Shown piece by piece: positions 1 to 8,231 of a stretch of DNA of 64,000 nt. Where the stretch lies: contig JARVLF010000019.1 of NCBI GenBank assembly GCA_030849465.1, positions 1 through 64,000 on the forward strand. Direction: 5' to 3'. Below the pieces are notes generated by a model. That model worked only from the letters and a program-made list of their open reading frames with translations. It made no database searches and was not told where the DNA came from. Numbering within the stretch: position 1 is the stretch's first letter; the number at the start of each line of letters is the position of its first letter. The stretch comes from Moesziomyces globuligerus. Lineage: Eukaryota; Basidiomycota; Ustilaginomycetes; Ustilaginales; Ustilaginaceae. The translations under genes were made by a program, and so were the position numbers.

Positions 1-94
1 TAACCCTAACCCTAACCCTAACCCTAACCCTAACCCTAACCCTAACCCTAACCCTAACCCTAACCCTAACCCTAACCCTAACCCTAACCCTAAC
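1..94. repeat. Telomere repeat tract (TAACCC)n, chromosome end
   Basis: Fifteen uninterrupted TAACCC hexamers followed by TAAC, then an abrupt change to unique sequence at 95 (ACTGTTCAGC). The C-rich strand reads 5'->3' from the window start, so the chromosome terminus lies at the left and the rest of the window is centromere-proximal. The repeat is the TTAGGG type common to many basidiomycetes and ascomycetes. The tract is probably cut by the assembly, because only about 94 bases are present. Confidence 0.97.
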
Positions 95-138
95 ACTGTT
101 CAGCTTGCACGAACACATGTGAACAAAATGATATTCTC

Positions 139-2961
139 CTACTGCCTAGAGTGTGTCAGCACCTTGTATCCATCACCCATAAGCTTGACAAGGCCCACAT
201 ATGGCCCAATGCTGCCAACCGGAATGACCTGGCAGGACCACGCTCTGCGCAGAAGCGTGAGGTGGGCAATGTGAGTGTTGAACGCACCTGCCACACCGTG
301 CAGCAGCAAGACCTCCTCCTCTGTGCTGAGCTCTGCATCACGCACAGCCAGCTTGTTGATGCAGGCATGGACAGCAACCCTGCTCCGTGCACCAATGTGA
401 TGCTCCACTGCCAGAGTGTTGTCCCGCAGCCAGTCTGTTGCTGCCTCCTGGATCTCAATGGGACCTGGCCCACCGTGTTGATCTTCCAACGCAAAGGAGA
501 GGCACTCCAGCATGGACTCGCGCATGCTGGCAAACTCATGCGTGCGGACAAGACCGCTGAGGTCCCTCCGCTGGCTGAGCTTGCGGACAGCTTGGTCTGC
601 AGGTATGCTTGCAAACAGCAGCCGTGCTGGATCCACAATGAGTGTGCTGAGGTCAACGCCCAGCTGCCGGTTGAATGCCAGCGTGGCAATGTGCATGCGG
701 AATTTCTGCGCGCCAAGGGTGGCTCGGCACTCAGTGCAGCGGATGCGGAACTGATGGGCACCTCCACAGAGGATGTACGTGCCCACGCGCCGGCAACCCT
801 GGCACCGCAGGTGGATTTGAACGTGCCCAAACAAATTCTTGGTCCGCTTGGGCGTGCTGAACCGCTCCAGCTCTTGCGCCAGATCCACCGCAGCTTGGTT
901 GGACACCCACCATGCGGTGGGACTGTCCAGCGCTGTGGGCCGTCTGCCCGGATGCCAACCCATTGCATTGTACAGGTCCACCACGGCTTGCCGCTGCAAC
1001 CGTGTGGACTGCTTGCTGCTGTTGCCCCGGAAGAGCTGCTTCTGCTCTGCAACAGCAAGCAGCACGTCAAGATCCCTGAACATGTCTTCTTTCTTGATGG
1101 TGTGCGTCAGCAGCTGCTGCACTCCTGCTTGTGCAGTGAACAGGTAGCATGGATCAAGGAAGCGGCTTGCCTTTGCCACTTGCTGCGCCTGCTGCATGGT
1201 GGCCGCTTGCACGGTGAGCTCCAGCCGGATGCCGCTGCCCACCTCTGGTGCTGTGCCAGAGACGCGCTCTTTCCACCTCTGCAGTGTGGCAATGCGGTCT
1301 TTCACCGTCTTCATGATCATCGGCTGACCTCCCTGCCCGGCACCTGCTGCTCCGGCTTTGAGCAGGTGCGTGAGTTTGGAATATGCCTTGAAATGGGAAA
1401 TTCCATCTGCACGGTGAGTCCACCGCAGCTCCACACTGCCAAAACCACGGCCAATGCGCAGAGCGCTGGGATACTGCTTGTAGCCGCCCTTCTTTGTTTT
1501 GGGTGCAAGCAGCGTGACATGGCCTGTGTCCACCGTGCAGCCAATGTCAAACACATTGAACGCCTGCATTGGATGCTCTGCTAGCGCAGCTGGATCCAGG
1601 AAGCGGTGGATGGGCACCTTGAAGCCGTACGCACCCATGCGTACACTCTGGCAGCCTATGTCCTGCAGCGCCTCCACCAGGATGCTGATCTCCACCCGCA
1701 GCTCTCCAAAGGTGAGCGTCTTGGCGTGTTCAGAGGGGACAAGGATGGCGTGTTGTGGCGGTCCCTGCAGCCGTGCTACAAGGGGGAGCTTGAACTGCGG
1801 TTCAAAGCGGAAGACCACCTTGAGCTCGGCAAAATAGACCCAATTGTCAAAGACGTGCATGTCCTTGAAATCAGGTGCATGGCTGATCAAGGACGCATAG
1901 CAGCCAGCTGGAAAAATCTGCAGCATGCTGGCAGGAGAAATTGTCACCGCAAAGGAGTCCACATCCGTGTGGATAGGCACATCCCAGTTGGAAATTGGTG
2001 CCATGGCTGGGATAGGCGGGAGTTCTGGAAGCTGCTCCCCTGTGTCCAGCACCAGCTGGGGTGCAGACGGTGCTTCTGCCTCCTCCTCAGCGGTGTCAAG
2101 AGCAGGCAGCAGTACCACAATACCGTCTGCTGGCATGTCTTGAACATCTTGCAGCTCTAGCGTATGCTGGGGACGTGCTTGTGTTGGTGCCGCAGGTCCT
2201 TCTTGGGGAAGGTACGGTAGCGTCTCTCCGTCTTCTTCTCCATCCGACTCCTGGTCAGAGTCCGTGTTGGTGTCAGGTCCATGTGGAGATAGGCTGGGCA
2301 CGAGACCAGGAGACGCGTCAATTTCCAGGGAAATGTCCATCTCCAGTCCGTCTCCGTCTCCATCTTGCCCAGACTCTGGCTCTGGATCCACGTTTGGCTC
2401 CCGCTCAGAATCAGAGACGTGTGTCTCCGCTGGAAAATCCAAGATTGGGCTTGGAGGCAGGCTGGGCACCAGACCAGAAGACGCGTCAATTTCCTGGAAG
2501 TTCTCCTCCTCCACATCCACCTCCGTGCCTGTTGCCTCCGGGGCCAGTGGTGAGCTGGGAGACGGTGATGCTGTGTGCATGGGTGCTGGGCTTGCACTTG
2601 GAGGCAGCAGCGGGGCCAGAGCCTGCGCCAGCGCTGATGCAGCTGCCACAATGGCTGCTGCTGCAGTCTGCTCTGCCGGCGCTGATTCTGCCTGTGCCGG
2701 AACAAAATTTTCATCTGTGGCTGCTGCCGCTGCCGCTGCTATGGCAGGCTGAGACTGTGCACCCTGGCACTTGCGGATGCCCTGGTGCTTGCGCAGCGCC
2801 GCAGCATTCAGCACCACCTGGCCGCACACGCATGCCACCAGCCCAACAGCAGCAGCTGCCTCCTGGCTGACGTGTGCACCCTTGTGCGCCTTGCGCAGAT
2901 GGTTGGTGATGTTGGTTGCCGCATAGGAGAGATTGCAGACCGGGCAGGTTGTCCGTGACAT
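139..2961 (-). CDS. Subtelomeric zinc-finger protein, copy 1 (940 aa, unknown function)
   Basis: The start at 2961 is chosen because it is the Met conserved in both copies just before the first zinc finger. The reading frame stays open for 96 further codons through the 22-bp array (to 3249), but copy 2 has a stop there, so that extension is probably not protein. Visible features: an N-terminal C-x2-C-x11-H-x4-H finger (CPVC...HLRKAH), a second Cys/His cluster (CVCG...HQGIRKC) at about residues 40-65, a low-complexity Ala/Pro/Asp/Glu region to about residue 330, then a compact domain of about 600 aa containing a C-x2-C...C-x2-C zinc-ribbon-like element near residue 718 (CQGC...CTEC). I see no helicase, transposase or reverse transcriptase motif. 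The N-terminal fingers recall the OrsD-like modules that precede helicase domains in fungal telomere-linked proteins; this is only a suggestion. The two copies differ mainly in the N-terminal third. Confidence 0.7.
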   Translation of the reverse strand: MSRTTCPVCNLSYAATNITNHLRKAHKGAHVSQEAAAAVGLVACVCGQVVLNAAALRKHQGIRKCQGAQSQPAIAAAAAAATDENFVPAQAESAPAEQTAAAAIVAAASALAQALAPLLPPSASPAPMHTASPSPSSPLAPEATGTEVDVEEENFQEIDASSGLVPSLPPSPILDFPAETHVSDSEREPNVDPEPESGQDGDGDGLEMDISLEIDASPGLVPSLSPHGPDTNTDSDQESDGEEDGETLPYLPQEGPAAPTQARPQHTLELQDVQDMPADGIVVLLPALDTAEEEAEAPSAPQLVLDTGEQLPELPPIPAMAPISNWDVPIHTDVDSFAVTISPASMLQIFPAGCYASLISHAPDFKDMHVFDNWVYFAELKVVFRFEPQFKLPLVARLQGPPQHAILVPSEHAKTLTFGELRVEISILVEALQDIGCQSVRMGAYGFKVPIHRFLDPAALAEHPMQAFNVFDIGCTVDTGHVTLLAPKTKKGGYKQYPSALRIGRGFGSVELRWTHRADGISHFKAYSKLTHLLKAGAAGAGQGGQPMIMKTVKDRIATLQRWKERVSGTAPEVGSGIRLELTVQAATMQQAQQVAKASRFLDPCYLFTAQAGVQQLLTHTIKKEDMFRDLDVLLAVAEQKQLFRGNSSKQSTRLQRQAVVDLYNAMGWHPGRRPTALDSPTAWWVSNQAAVDLAQELERFSTPKRTKNLFGHVQIHLRCQGCRRVGTYILCGGAHQFRIRCTECRATLGAQKFRMHIATLAFNRQLGVDLSTLIVDPARLLFASIPADQAVRKLSQRRDLSGLVRTHEFASMRESMLECLSFALEDQHGGPGPIEIQEAATDWLRDNTLAVEHHIGARSRVAVHACINKLAVRDAELSTEEEVLLLHGVAGAFNTHIAHLTLLRRAWSCQVIPVGSIGPYVGLVKLMGDGYKVLTHSRQ

Positions 2962-3032
2962 GTTGACGGGCTGGGGCTGGTGATGGGCAATGACAGGTGT
3001 GTGCCGCTCTTGCTGTCTACCAGGCCCCCTTT

Positions 3033-3245
3033 TGTAGCTGACCGTCTCTCTGACTGAAGCGGACTGTCTCTCTGACTGTAGTGGACCGTCTCCATTTTTG
3101 AAGCAGACCGTCTTTATTTCTGAAGTGGACCGTCTTGATTTTTGAAGCAGACTGTCTTGATGTTTGAAGCAGACCGTCTTGATTTTTGAAGCAGACTGTC
3201 TTCCTGTGAAATTCAACGCGTCAGATTTTTGAATTGGACTGTCTT
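3033..3245 (-). promoter_or_regulatory. Phased 22-bp repeat array upstream of subtelomeric gene, copy 1
   Basis: GAC[C/T]GTCT cores begin at 3040, 3062, 3084, 3106, 3128, 3150, 3172, 3194 and 3238, each exactly 22 bp from the last (the unit expected at 3216 is degenerate). Two spacer types occur: TTGATTTTTGAAGCA-like and CTCTGACTGTAGCT-like. The array ends about 75 bp upstream of the gene start at 2961. The fixed spacing of two helical turns suggests protein-binding sites (promoter or telomere-position element). That role is inferred. Confidence 0.6.
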
Positions 3246-3320
3246 CCATGAGGGCAGACCAGGGACCGCTGGATGCCGAGCGCGTCCAAAAGTTGGAAAC
3301 CCACCGTCAAAAGGATCTGG

Positions 3321-3347
3321 AACCCTAACCCTAACCCTAACCCTAAC
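3321..3347. repeat. Interstitial telomere repeats, junction 1
   Basis: AACCCTAACCCTAACCCTAACCCTAAC lies in the same orientation as the terminal telomere, between the right end of module copy 1 (GGATCTGG) and the broken LTR-like sequence at 3348. It marks a former chromosome end. Confidence 0.9.
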
Positions 3348-3609
3348 AACCGTCTGAGCATTACGAGCACTCGTGCGAAGACGGAAGTCCTTCCCACGAC
3401 GCCCAAGGGCGTCTGCAACAATCGAGTCGTGCCGCGCTACCTCTGAACGGGGTGCTCACAGTGGTCAGCCGTTATCCGTTGAGTCGCGTCGACTCGCCGA
3501 ATAACTCAGGCGATCCGTCGAGTCCACGCCACTCGCCGAATAAATCAAGTCATTTGCCGAGTTCACGTCACTCGCCGAATAAGGGATTTCGGGCACGCGA
3601 CCCCTGACA
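3348..3609 (-). mobile_element. LTR-like fragment, truncated by telomere repeats
   Basis: Inverted copy of 8232-8493. On the minus strand it begins TGTCAGGGGTCGCGTGCC and contains a tandem motif (ATTCGGCGAGTGACGTGGAC-like). It runs until telomere repeats abruptly replace it at 3347. The sequences outside TGTCAGGGG differ between the two copies (gag fragment versus an unrelated ORF), as expected for an LTR boundary beginning with TG. No second LTR with a matching internal region is visible. Confidence 0.5.
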
Positions 3610-4121
3610 CACCACAGCAATGCAAAGGCTTCATCACGGTACTTGGGGTTGGTGGTCTCAGATGTGAAGCCCAGGCTGACTTCCCCCCGGCTGTGCCAGA
3701 TCCCCAGATGATGCTCAACCAGGTTCCGCTTGTTTTTGTGTATGGCACTCCGTGTTGCCTTTCCTGTCTGTGTGGTCTTCTTGGCCAAATAAGCGTCAAG
3801 GAGGATCCTGCCTGCCTTGGAGCTAGCTTTTGCCTTCCGATGCACTTCCCAGGATGTTGGAGCTAGCCGTTGTACTATCACCTTGTGGTTGCTGCCGTCC
3901 ATGAGTGTGAGATTGGGAACAGCACATCCGGGCTGCGGCTCTCCGATGACTTGAAGCTGGGTACCCTCGGTCCAGTGCTCCTTCTGCCAGCCAGGTATGG
4001 GATCCACGGTGATTGCAAGTTCCTCCTGCTTGCTTTGCTGGTATAGTTGCCGTTGAGCTGCTTCACGGACCTTCCTTGCCGTCTTCTTGCGGGCAATTGC
4101 TTCAGGTGTTTTTGCTGGCAT
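3610..4121 (-). pseudogene. ORF fragment interrupted by the LTR-like sequence
   Basis: Minus-strand ORF starting at Met 4121 (MPAKTPEAIARKK), basic at the N-terminus. It runs about 170 codons with ordinary composition (for example VEHHLGIWHSRGEVSLGF), then crosses into the LTR-like sequence at 3609 and ends at a stop at 3465 after translating its repeats (YSAS...). The native C-terminus is therefore lost. The reading frame also continues upstream through the 89-bp repeats to 4229. I do not recognise the family; it may belong to the same subtelomeric element as its neighbours. Confidence 0.4.
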
Positions 4122-4142
4122 GTTGACGGATGGAGATGAGAC

Positions 4143-4383
4143 GGGGGTCCCGTCTCCAAACTCAACTTTCCTGAGCCAAAGTGAAAATTTTGACGCGGTA
4201 CCCCCTCCACCTGGAAAGAGCGCGCCCATCTGGGGGTACCGCCTCCAAACTCAACTTTCCCAAGCCAAAGTGAAAATTTTGACGCGGTACCCCCTCCACC
4301 TGGAAAGAGCGTGCCCATTGGGGGTACCGCCTCAAAATTCCAACTTCCCCTGCCAAAATGAAAATTTGGACACGGTACCCCCA
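4143..4383. repeat. Triplicated 89-bp direct repeat
   Basis: GGGGGT[A/C]CCG starts at 4143, 4232 and 4320, giving periods of 89 and 88 bp. The units share CAACTTTCC, CCAAAGTGAAAATTTT and GACGCGGTACCCCC; the third is shorter and more diverged. Each unit starts with GGGGGTACC and closes with GGTACCCCC. The array sits between the ORF fragment and the left end of module copy 2. Confidence 0.85.
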
Positions 4384-4451
4384 GCTCTCATCCAGCTCAC
4401 CCGGACCACTGTTCAGCTTGCACAAACACACGTGAACAAAATGATATTCTC

Positions 4452-7265
4452 CTACTGCCTAGAGTGTGTCAGCACCTCGTATCCATCACCCATAAGCTTG
4501 ACAAGGCCCACATATGGCCCAACGCCGCCAACCGGAATGACCTGGCAGGACCACGCTCTGCGCAGAAGCATGAGGTGGGCAATGTGAGTGTTGAACGCAC
4601 CTGCCACACCGTGCAGCAGCAAGACCTCCTCCTCCGTGCTGAGCTCTGCATCACGCACAGCCAGCTTGTTGATGCAGGCATGGACGGCAACCCTGCTCCG
4701 TGCACCAATGTGATGCTCCACTGCCAGAGTGTTGTCCCGCAGCCAGTCTGTTGCTGCCTCCTGGATCTCAATGGGACCTGGCCCACCGTGTTGATCTTCC
4801 AACGCAAAGGAGAGGCACTCCAGCATGGACTCGCGCATGCTGGCAAACTCATGCGTGCGGACAAGACCGCTGAGGTCCCTCCGCTGGCTGAGCTTGCGGA
4901 CAGCTTGGTCTGCAGGTATGCTTGCAAACAGCAGCCGTGCTGGATCCACAATGAGCGTGCTGAGGTCAACGCCCAGCTGCCGGTTGAATGCCAGCGTGGC
5001 AATGTGCATGCGGAATTTCTGCGCGCCAAGGGTGGCTCGGCACTCAGTGCAGCGGATGCGGAACTGATGGGCACCTCCACAGAGGATGTACGTGCCCACG
5101 CGCCGGCAACCCTGGCACCGCAGGTGGATTTGAACGTGCCCAAACAAGTTCTTGGTCCGCTTGGGCGTGCTGAACCGCTCCAGCTCTTGCGCCAGATCCA
5201 CCGCAGCTTGGTTGGACACCCACCATGCGGTGGGACTGTCCAGCGCTGTGGGCCGTCTGCCCGGATGCCAACCCATTGCATTGTACAGGTCCACCACGGC
5301 TTGCCGCTGCAACTGTGTGGACTGCTTGCTGCTGTTGCCCCGGAAGAGCTGCTTCTGCTCTGCAACAGCAAGCAGCACGTCAAGATCCCTGAACATGTCT
5401 TCTTTCTTGAGGGTGTGCGTCAGCAGCTGCTGCACTCCTGCTTGTGCAGTGAACAGGTACCGTGGATCAAGGAAGCGGCTTGCCTTTGCCACTTGCTGCG
5501 CCTCCTGCATGGTGGCCGCTTGCACGGTGAGCTCCAGCCGGATGCCGCTGCCCACCTCTGGTGCTGTGCCAGAGACGCGCTCTTTCCACCTCTGCAGTGT
5601 GGCAATGCGGTCTTTCACCGTCTTCATGATCATCGGCTGACCTCCCTGCCCGGCACCTGCTGCTCCGGCTTTGAGCAGGTGCGTGAGTTTGGAATATGCC
5701 TTGAAATGGGAAATTCCATCAGCACGGTGAGTCCACCGCAGCTCCACACTGCCAAAACCACGGCCAATGCGCAGAGCGCTGGGATACTGCTTGTAGCCGC
5801 CCTTCTTTGTTTTGGGTGCAAGCAGCGTGACGTGGCCTGTGTCCACCGTGCAGCCAATGTCAAACACATTGAACGCCTGCATTGGATGCTCTGCTAGCGC
5901 AGCTGGTTTCAGGAAGCGGTGGATGGGCACCTTGAAGCCGTACGCACCCATGCGTACACTCTGGCAGCCTATGTCCTGGAGCGCCTCCACCAGGATGCTG
6001 ATCTCCACCCGCAGCTCTCCAAAGGTGAGCGTCTTGGGGTGTTCAGAGGGGACAAGGATGGCGTGTTGTGGCGGTCCCTGCAGCCGTGCTACAAGGGGGA
6101 GCTTCAACTGCGGTTCAAAGCGGAAGACCACCTTGAGCTCGGCAAAATAGACCCAATTGTCAAAGACGTGCATGTCCTTGAAATCAGGTGCATGGCTGAT
6201 CAAGGACGCGTAGCAGCCAGCTGGAAAAATCTGAAGCATGCTGGCAGGAGAAATTGTCACCGAAAAGGAGTCCACATCCGTGTGGACAGGCACGTCCCAG
6301 TTGGAAATTGGTGCCATGGCTGGGATAGGCGGGAGTTTTGGAAGCTGCTCCCCTGTGTCCAGCACCAGCTGGGGTGCAGACGGTGCTTCTGCCTCCTCCT
6401 CAGCGGTGTCAAGAGCAGGCAGCAGTACCACAATACCGTCTGCTGGCATGTCTTGAACATCTTGCAGCTCTGGCGTATGCTGGGGACGTGCTTGTGTTGG
6501 TGCCGCAGGTCCTTCTTGGGGAAGGTACGGTAGCGTCTCTCTGTCTTCTTCTCCATCCGACTCCTGGTCAGAGTCCGTGTTGGTGTCAGGTCCATGTGGA
6601 GATAGGCTGGGCACAAGACCAGGAGACGCGTCAATTTCCAGGGAAATGTCCATCTCCAGTCCGTCTCCGTCTCCATCTTGCCCAGACTCTGGCTCTGGAT
6701 CCACATCTGGCTCCCGCTCAGAATCAGAGATGTGTGTCTCCGCTGGAAAATCCAAGATTGGGCTTGGAGGCAGGCTGGGCACCAGACCAGAAGACGCGTC
6801 AATTTCCTGGAAATTCTCCTCCTCCACATCTGCCTCCGTGCCTGTTGCCTCCGGGGCCAGTGGTGAGCTGCAGGACGGTGATGCTGTGTGCACGGGTGCT
6901 GGGCTTGCACTTGGAGGCGGCAGCGGGGCCAGAGCCTGCGCCAGCGCTGATGCAGCTGCCACAATGGCTGCTGCTGCAGTCTGCTCTGCCGGCGCTGATT
7001 CTGACTGTGCTGGAGCAAAATTTTCTGCTGCTGCAGCTGCTGCTGCTGTGGGCTGGGACTGTACACCCTGGCACTTACGGATGCCCTGGTGCTTGCGCAG
7101 TGCCGCAGCATTCACCACTACCTGGCCGCACTGGCATGCAACCAGCCCAACAGCAGCAGCAGCCTCCTGACTGACGTGTGCACCGCTGTGCGCCTTGCGC
7201 AAATGATTGGTGATGTTTGTTGCCGCATAGGAGAGACCGCAAACAGGGCAGGTTGTCCATGACAT
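4452..7265 (-). CDS. Subtelomeric zinc-finger protein, copy 2 (937 aa, unknown function)
   Basis: Paralogue of the gene at 139-2961 with the same start, stop and zinc-binding motifs: CPVC...HLRKAH, CQCG...HQGIRKC and the late CQGC...CTEC ribbon. Here an in-frame stop at 7323-7325 separates the array from the gene, which supports the Met at 7265 as the start. By eye, the last 560 residues differ from copy 1 at only about a dozen positions, whereas the first 95 differ at about fifteen plus short indels in an Ala tract. Two intact frames imply recent duplication, gene conversion or selection on the protein. Function unknown. Confidence 0.7.
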   Translation of the reverse strand: MSWTTCPVCGLSYAATNITNHLRKAHSGAHVSQEAAAAVGLVACQCGQVVVNAAALRKHQGIRKCQGVQSQPTAAAAAAAENFAPAQSESAPAEQTAAAAIVAAASALAQALAPLPPPSASPAPVHTASPSCSSPLAPEATGTEADVEEENFQEIDASSGLVPSLPPSPILDFPAETHISDSEREPDVDPEPESGQDGDGDGLEMDISLEIDASPGLVPSLSPHGPDTNTDSDQESDGEEDRETLPYLPQEGPAAPTQARPQHTPELQDVQDMPADGIVVLLPALDTAEEEAEAPSAPQLVLDTGEQLPKLPPIPAMAPISNWDVPVHTDVDSFSVTISPASMLQIFPAGCYASLISHAPDFKDMHVFDNWVYFAELKVVFRFEPQLKLPLVARLQGPPQHAILVPSEHPKTLTFGELRVEISILVEALQDIGCQSVRMGAYGFKVPIHRFLKPAALAEHPMQAFNVFDIGCTVDTGHVTLLAPKTKKGGYKQYPSALRIGRGFGSVELRWTHRADGISHFKAYSKLTHLLKAGAAGAGQGGQPMIMKTVKDRIATLQRWKERVSGTAPEVGSGIRLELTVQAATMQEAQQVAKASRFLDPRYLFTAQAGVQQLLTHTLKKEDMFRDLDVLLAVAEQKQLFRGNSSKQSTQLQRQAVVDLYNAMGWHPGRRPTALDSPTAWWVSNQAAVDLAQELERFSTPKRTKNLFGHVQIHLRCQGCRRVGTYILCGGAHQFRIRCTECRATLGAQKFRMHIATLAFNRQLGVDLSTLIVDPARLLFASIPADQAVRKLSQRRDLSGLVRTHEFASMRESMLECLSFALEDQHGGPGPIEIQEAATDWLRDNTLAVEHHIGARSRVAVHACINKLAVRDAELSTEEEVLLLHGVAGAFNTHIAHLMLLRRAWSCQVIPVGGVGPYVGLVKLMGDGYEVLTHSRQ

Positions 7266-7334
7266 ATTGGCTGGCGGAGGGGAGTGGGGGATGTGATGGG
7301 CATTGACGGGTGCACATCTCTGCTACTTGCCCTT

Positions 7335-7565
7335 GATGGTCTCCCTTTTGTAGCTGACCGTCTCTCTGACTGTAGCGGACCGTCTCCATTTTTGAAGCAG
7401 ACCGTCTTTATTTCTGAAGTGGACCGTCTTGATTTTTGAAGCAGACCGTCTTGATTTTTGAAGTGGACCGTCTTGATTTTTGAAGCAGACCGTCTTGATT
7501 TTTGAAGCGGACTGTCTTCCTGTGAAATTCAACGCGTCAGATTTTTGAATTGGACCGTCTTCCAT
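7335..7565 (-). promoter_or_regulatory. Phased 22-bp repeat array, copy 2
   Basis: GACCGTCT cores at 7356, 7378, 7400, 7422, 7444, 7466, 7488 and onward keep the exact 22-bp phase seen in copy 1, with a degenerate unit (GATGGTCT) at 7335. The array lies 70-300 bp upstream of the gene start at 7265. Confidence 0.6.
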
Positions 7566-7636
7566 GAGGGCAGACCAGGGACTGCTGGATGCCAAGCGCG
7601 TCCAAAAGTTGGAAACCCACCGTCAAAAGGATCTGG

Positions 7637-7886
7637 AACCCTAACTCTGACTGTAGTGGACCGTCTCCATTTTTGAAGCAGACCGTCTTTATTTCTGAAG
7701 TGGACCGTCTTGATTTTTGAAGCAGGCCGTCTTGATTTTTGAAGCGGACTGTCTTCCTGTGAAATTCAACGCGTCAGATTTTTGAATTGGACCGTCTTCC
7801 ATGAGGGCAGACCAGGGAGCGCTGGATGCCAAGCGCGTCCAAAAGTTGGAAACCCACCGTCAAAAGGATCTGGAACCCTAACCCTA
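7637..7886 (-). repeat. Truncated module right end, copy 3, with flanking interstitial telomere repeats
   Basis: AACCCTAAC at 7637-7645 is followed by about 230 bp identical in layout to the right end of the module: 22-bp units, CCTGTGAAATTCAACGCG, CATGAGGGCAGACCAGGG and CAAAAGGATCTGG. It ends in AACCCTAACCCTA (7874-7886). No gene is included. Copies 2 and 3 are joined head-to-tail through one and a half telomere repeats. Confidence 0.85.
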
Positions 7887-8231
7887 CAACAAGCTGTTGG
7901 CTCTCCGCCTTACTAGCGACACCCCGGGCGCGGCCACTCGCCACGTCGAGCGGTTCCGCGACCTCGAAAGTCAGGTCAACCTCAAGGACACCGAGCTACT
8001 CATCGACTTGTTCCGAGGCAGTCTGACTCGCAGCCTGCAGGAGAAGTTTGAGCGCAACCCGCCCGGCGATCGCTGGGGTTGGTATCGCGAGGTTGAGGAG
8101 ATTGACAGGCAGAGGATGTCTCTGCAGCAGGCTTCCGCCAGGCACCCGAACCTACCGGCCCCGCGCAGCGGCATAGCAGCAAGTCAGCGCCCCGCAGGGC
8201 CCGCTACGGTTAGTCCCCCCCGTCAGCCTGC
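7887..8231 (+). pseudogene. Retrotransposon gag fragment (Ty3/Gypsy-like)
   Basis: An open frame from the telomere junction encodes a gag-type segment: HVERFRDLESQVNLKDTELL, FRGSLTRSLQEKFERNPP, then W-x2-W-x(n)-EVEEIDRQR followed by a Pro/Ala-rich stretch. The arrangement resembles the central gag domain of fungal Gypsy elements (inference from motif style). The 5' end is missing because telomere repeats abut codon sequence at 7886/7887, and no protease or RT follows. Downstream it meets the TGTCAGGGG LTR-like boundary at 8232. Confidence 0.55.

Larger units (their letters stand above)
95..3320 (-). repeat. Subtelomeric module, copy 1 (terminal)
   Basis: This stretch is nearly identical to 4407-7636. 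It starts at ACTGTTCAGCTTGCAC and ends at CAAAAGGATCTGG. It contains one minus-strand gene and, to the right of it, a 22-bp repeat array. On the left it is joined directly to the telomere; on the right it passes straight into an interstitial telomere tract (3321-3347). The other copy has non-telomeric sequence to its left, so the left end here is probably a truncation capped by the telomere. Nature unknown: telomere-associated sequence or telomere-targeted mobile unit. Confidence 0.85.
4407..7636 (-). repeat. Subtelomeric module, copy 2 (internal)
   Basis: Direct repeat of 95-3320 with intact gene, 22-bp array and the same right-hand terminus. On the left it is preceded by CTCACCCGGACC rather than telomere sequence. 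On the right, GGATCTGG is followed by AACCCTAAC (7637-7645) and then at once by another truncated right-end copy. Confidence 0.85.

Noticed and set aside
151..1584. Plus-strand ORF of 477 aa, repeated at 4464-5897
   Set aside because: It is conserved between copies only because the whole module is duplicated. The minus strand has the longer frame with zinc-binding motifs.
3033..3245. CRISPR-like array
   Set aside because: The units are contiguous 22-bp tandem repeats with no unique spacers, in a eukaryotic subtelomere.
2961..3249. N-terminal 96-residue extension of subtelomeric protein copy 1 through the 22-bp array
   Set aside because: Copy 2 has a stop in the same frame. The peptide is translated repeat (22 bp x 3 gives a 22-residue period) and the conserved Met precedes the zinc finger.
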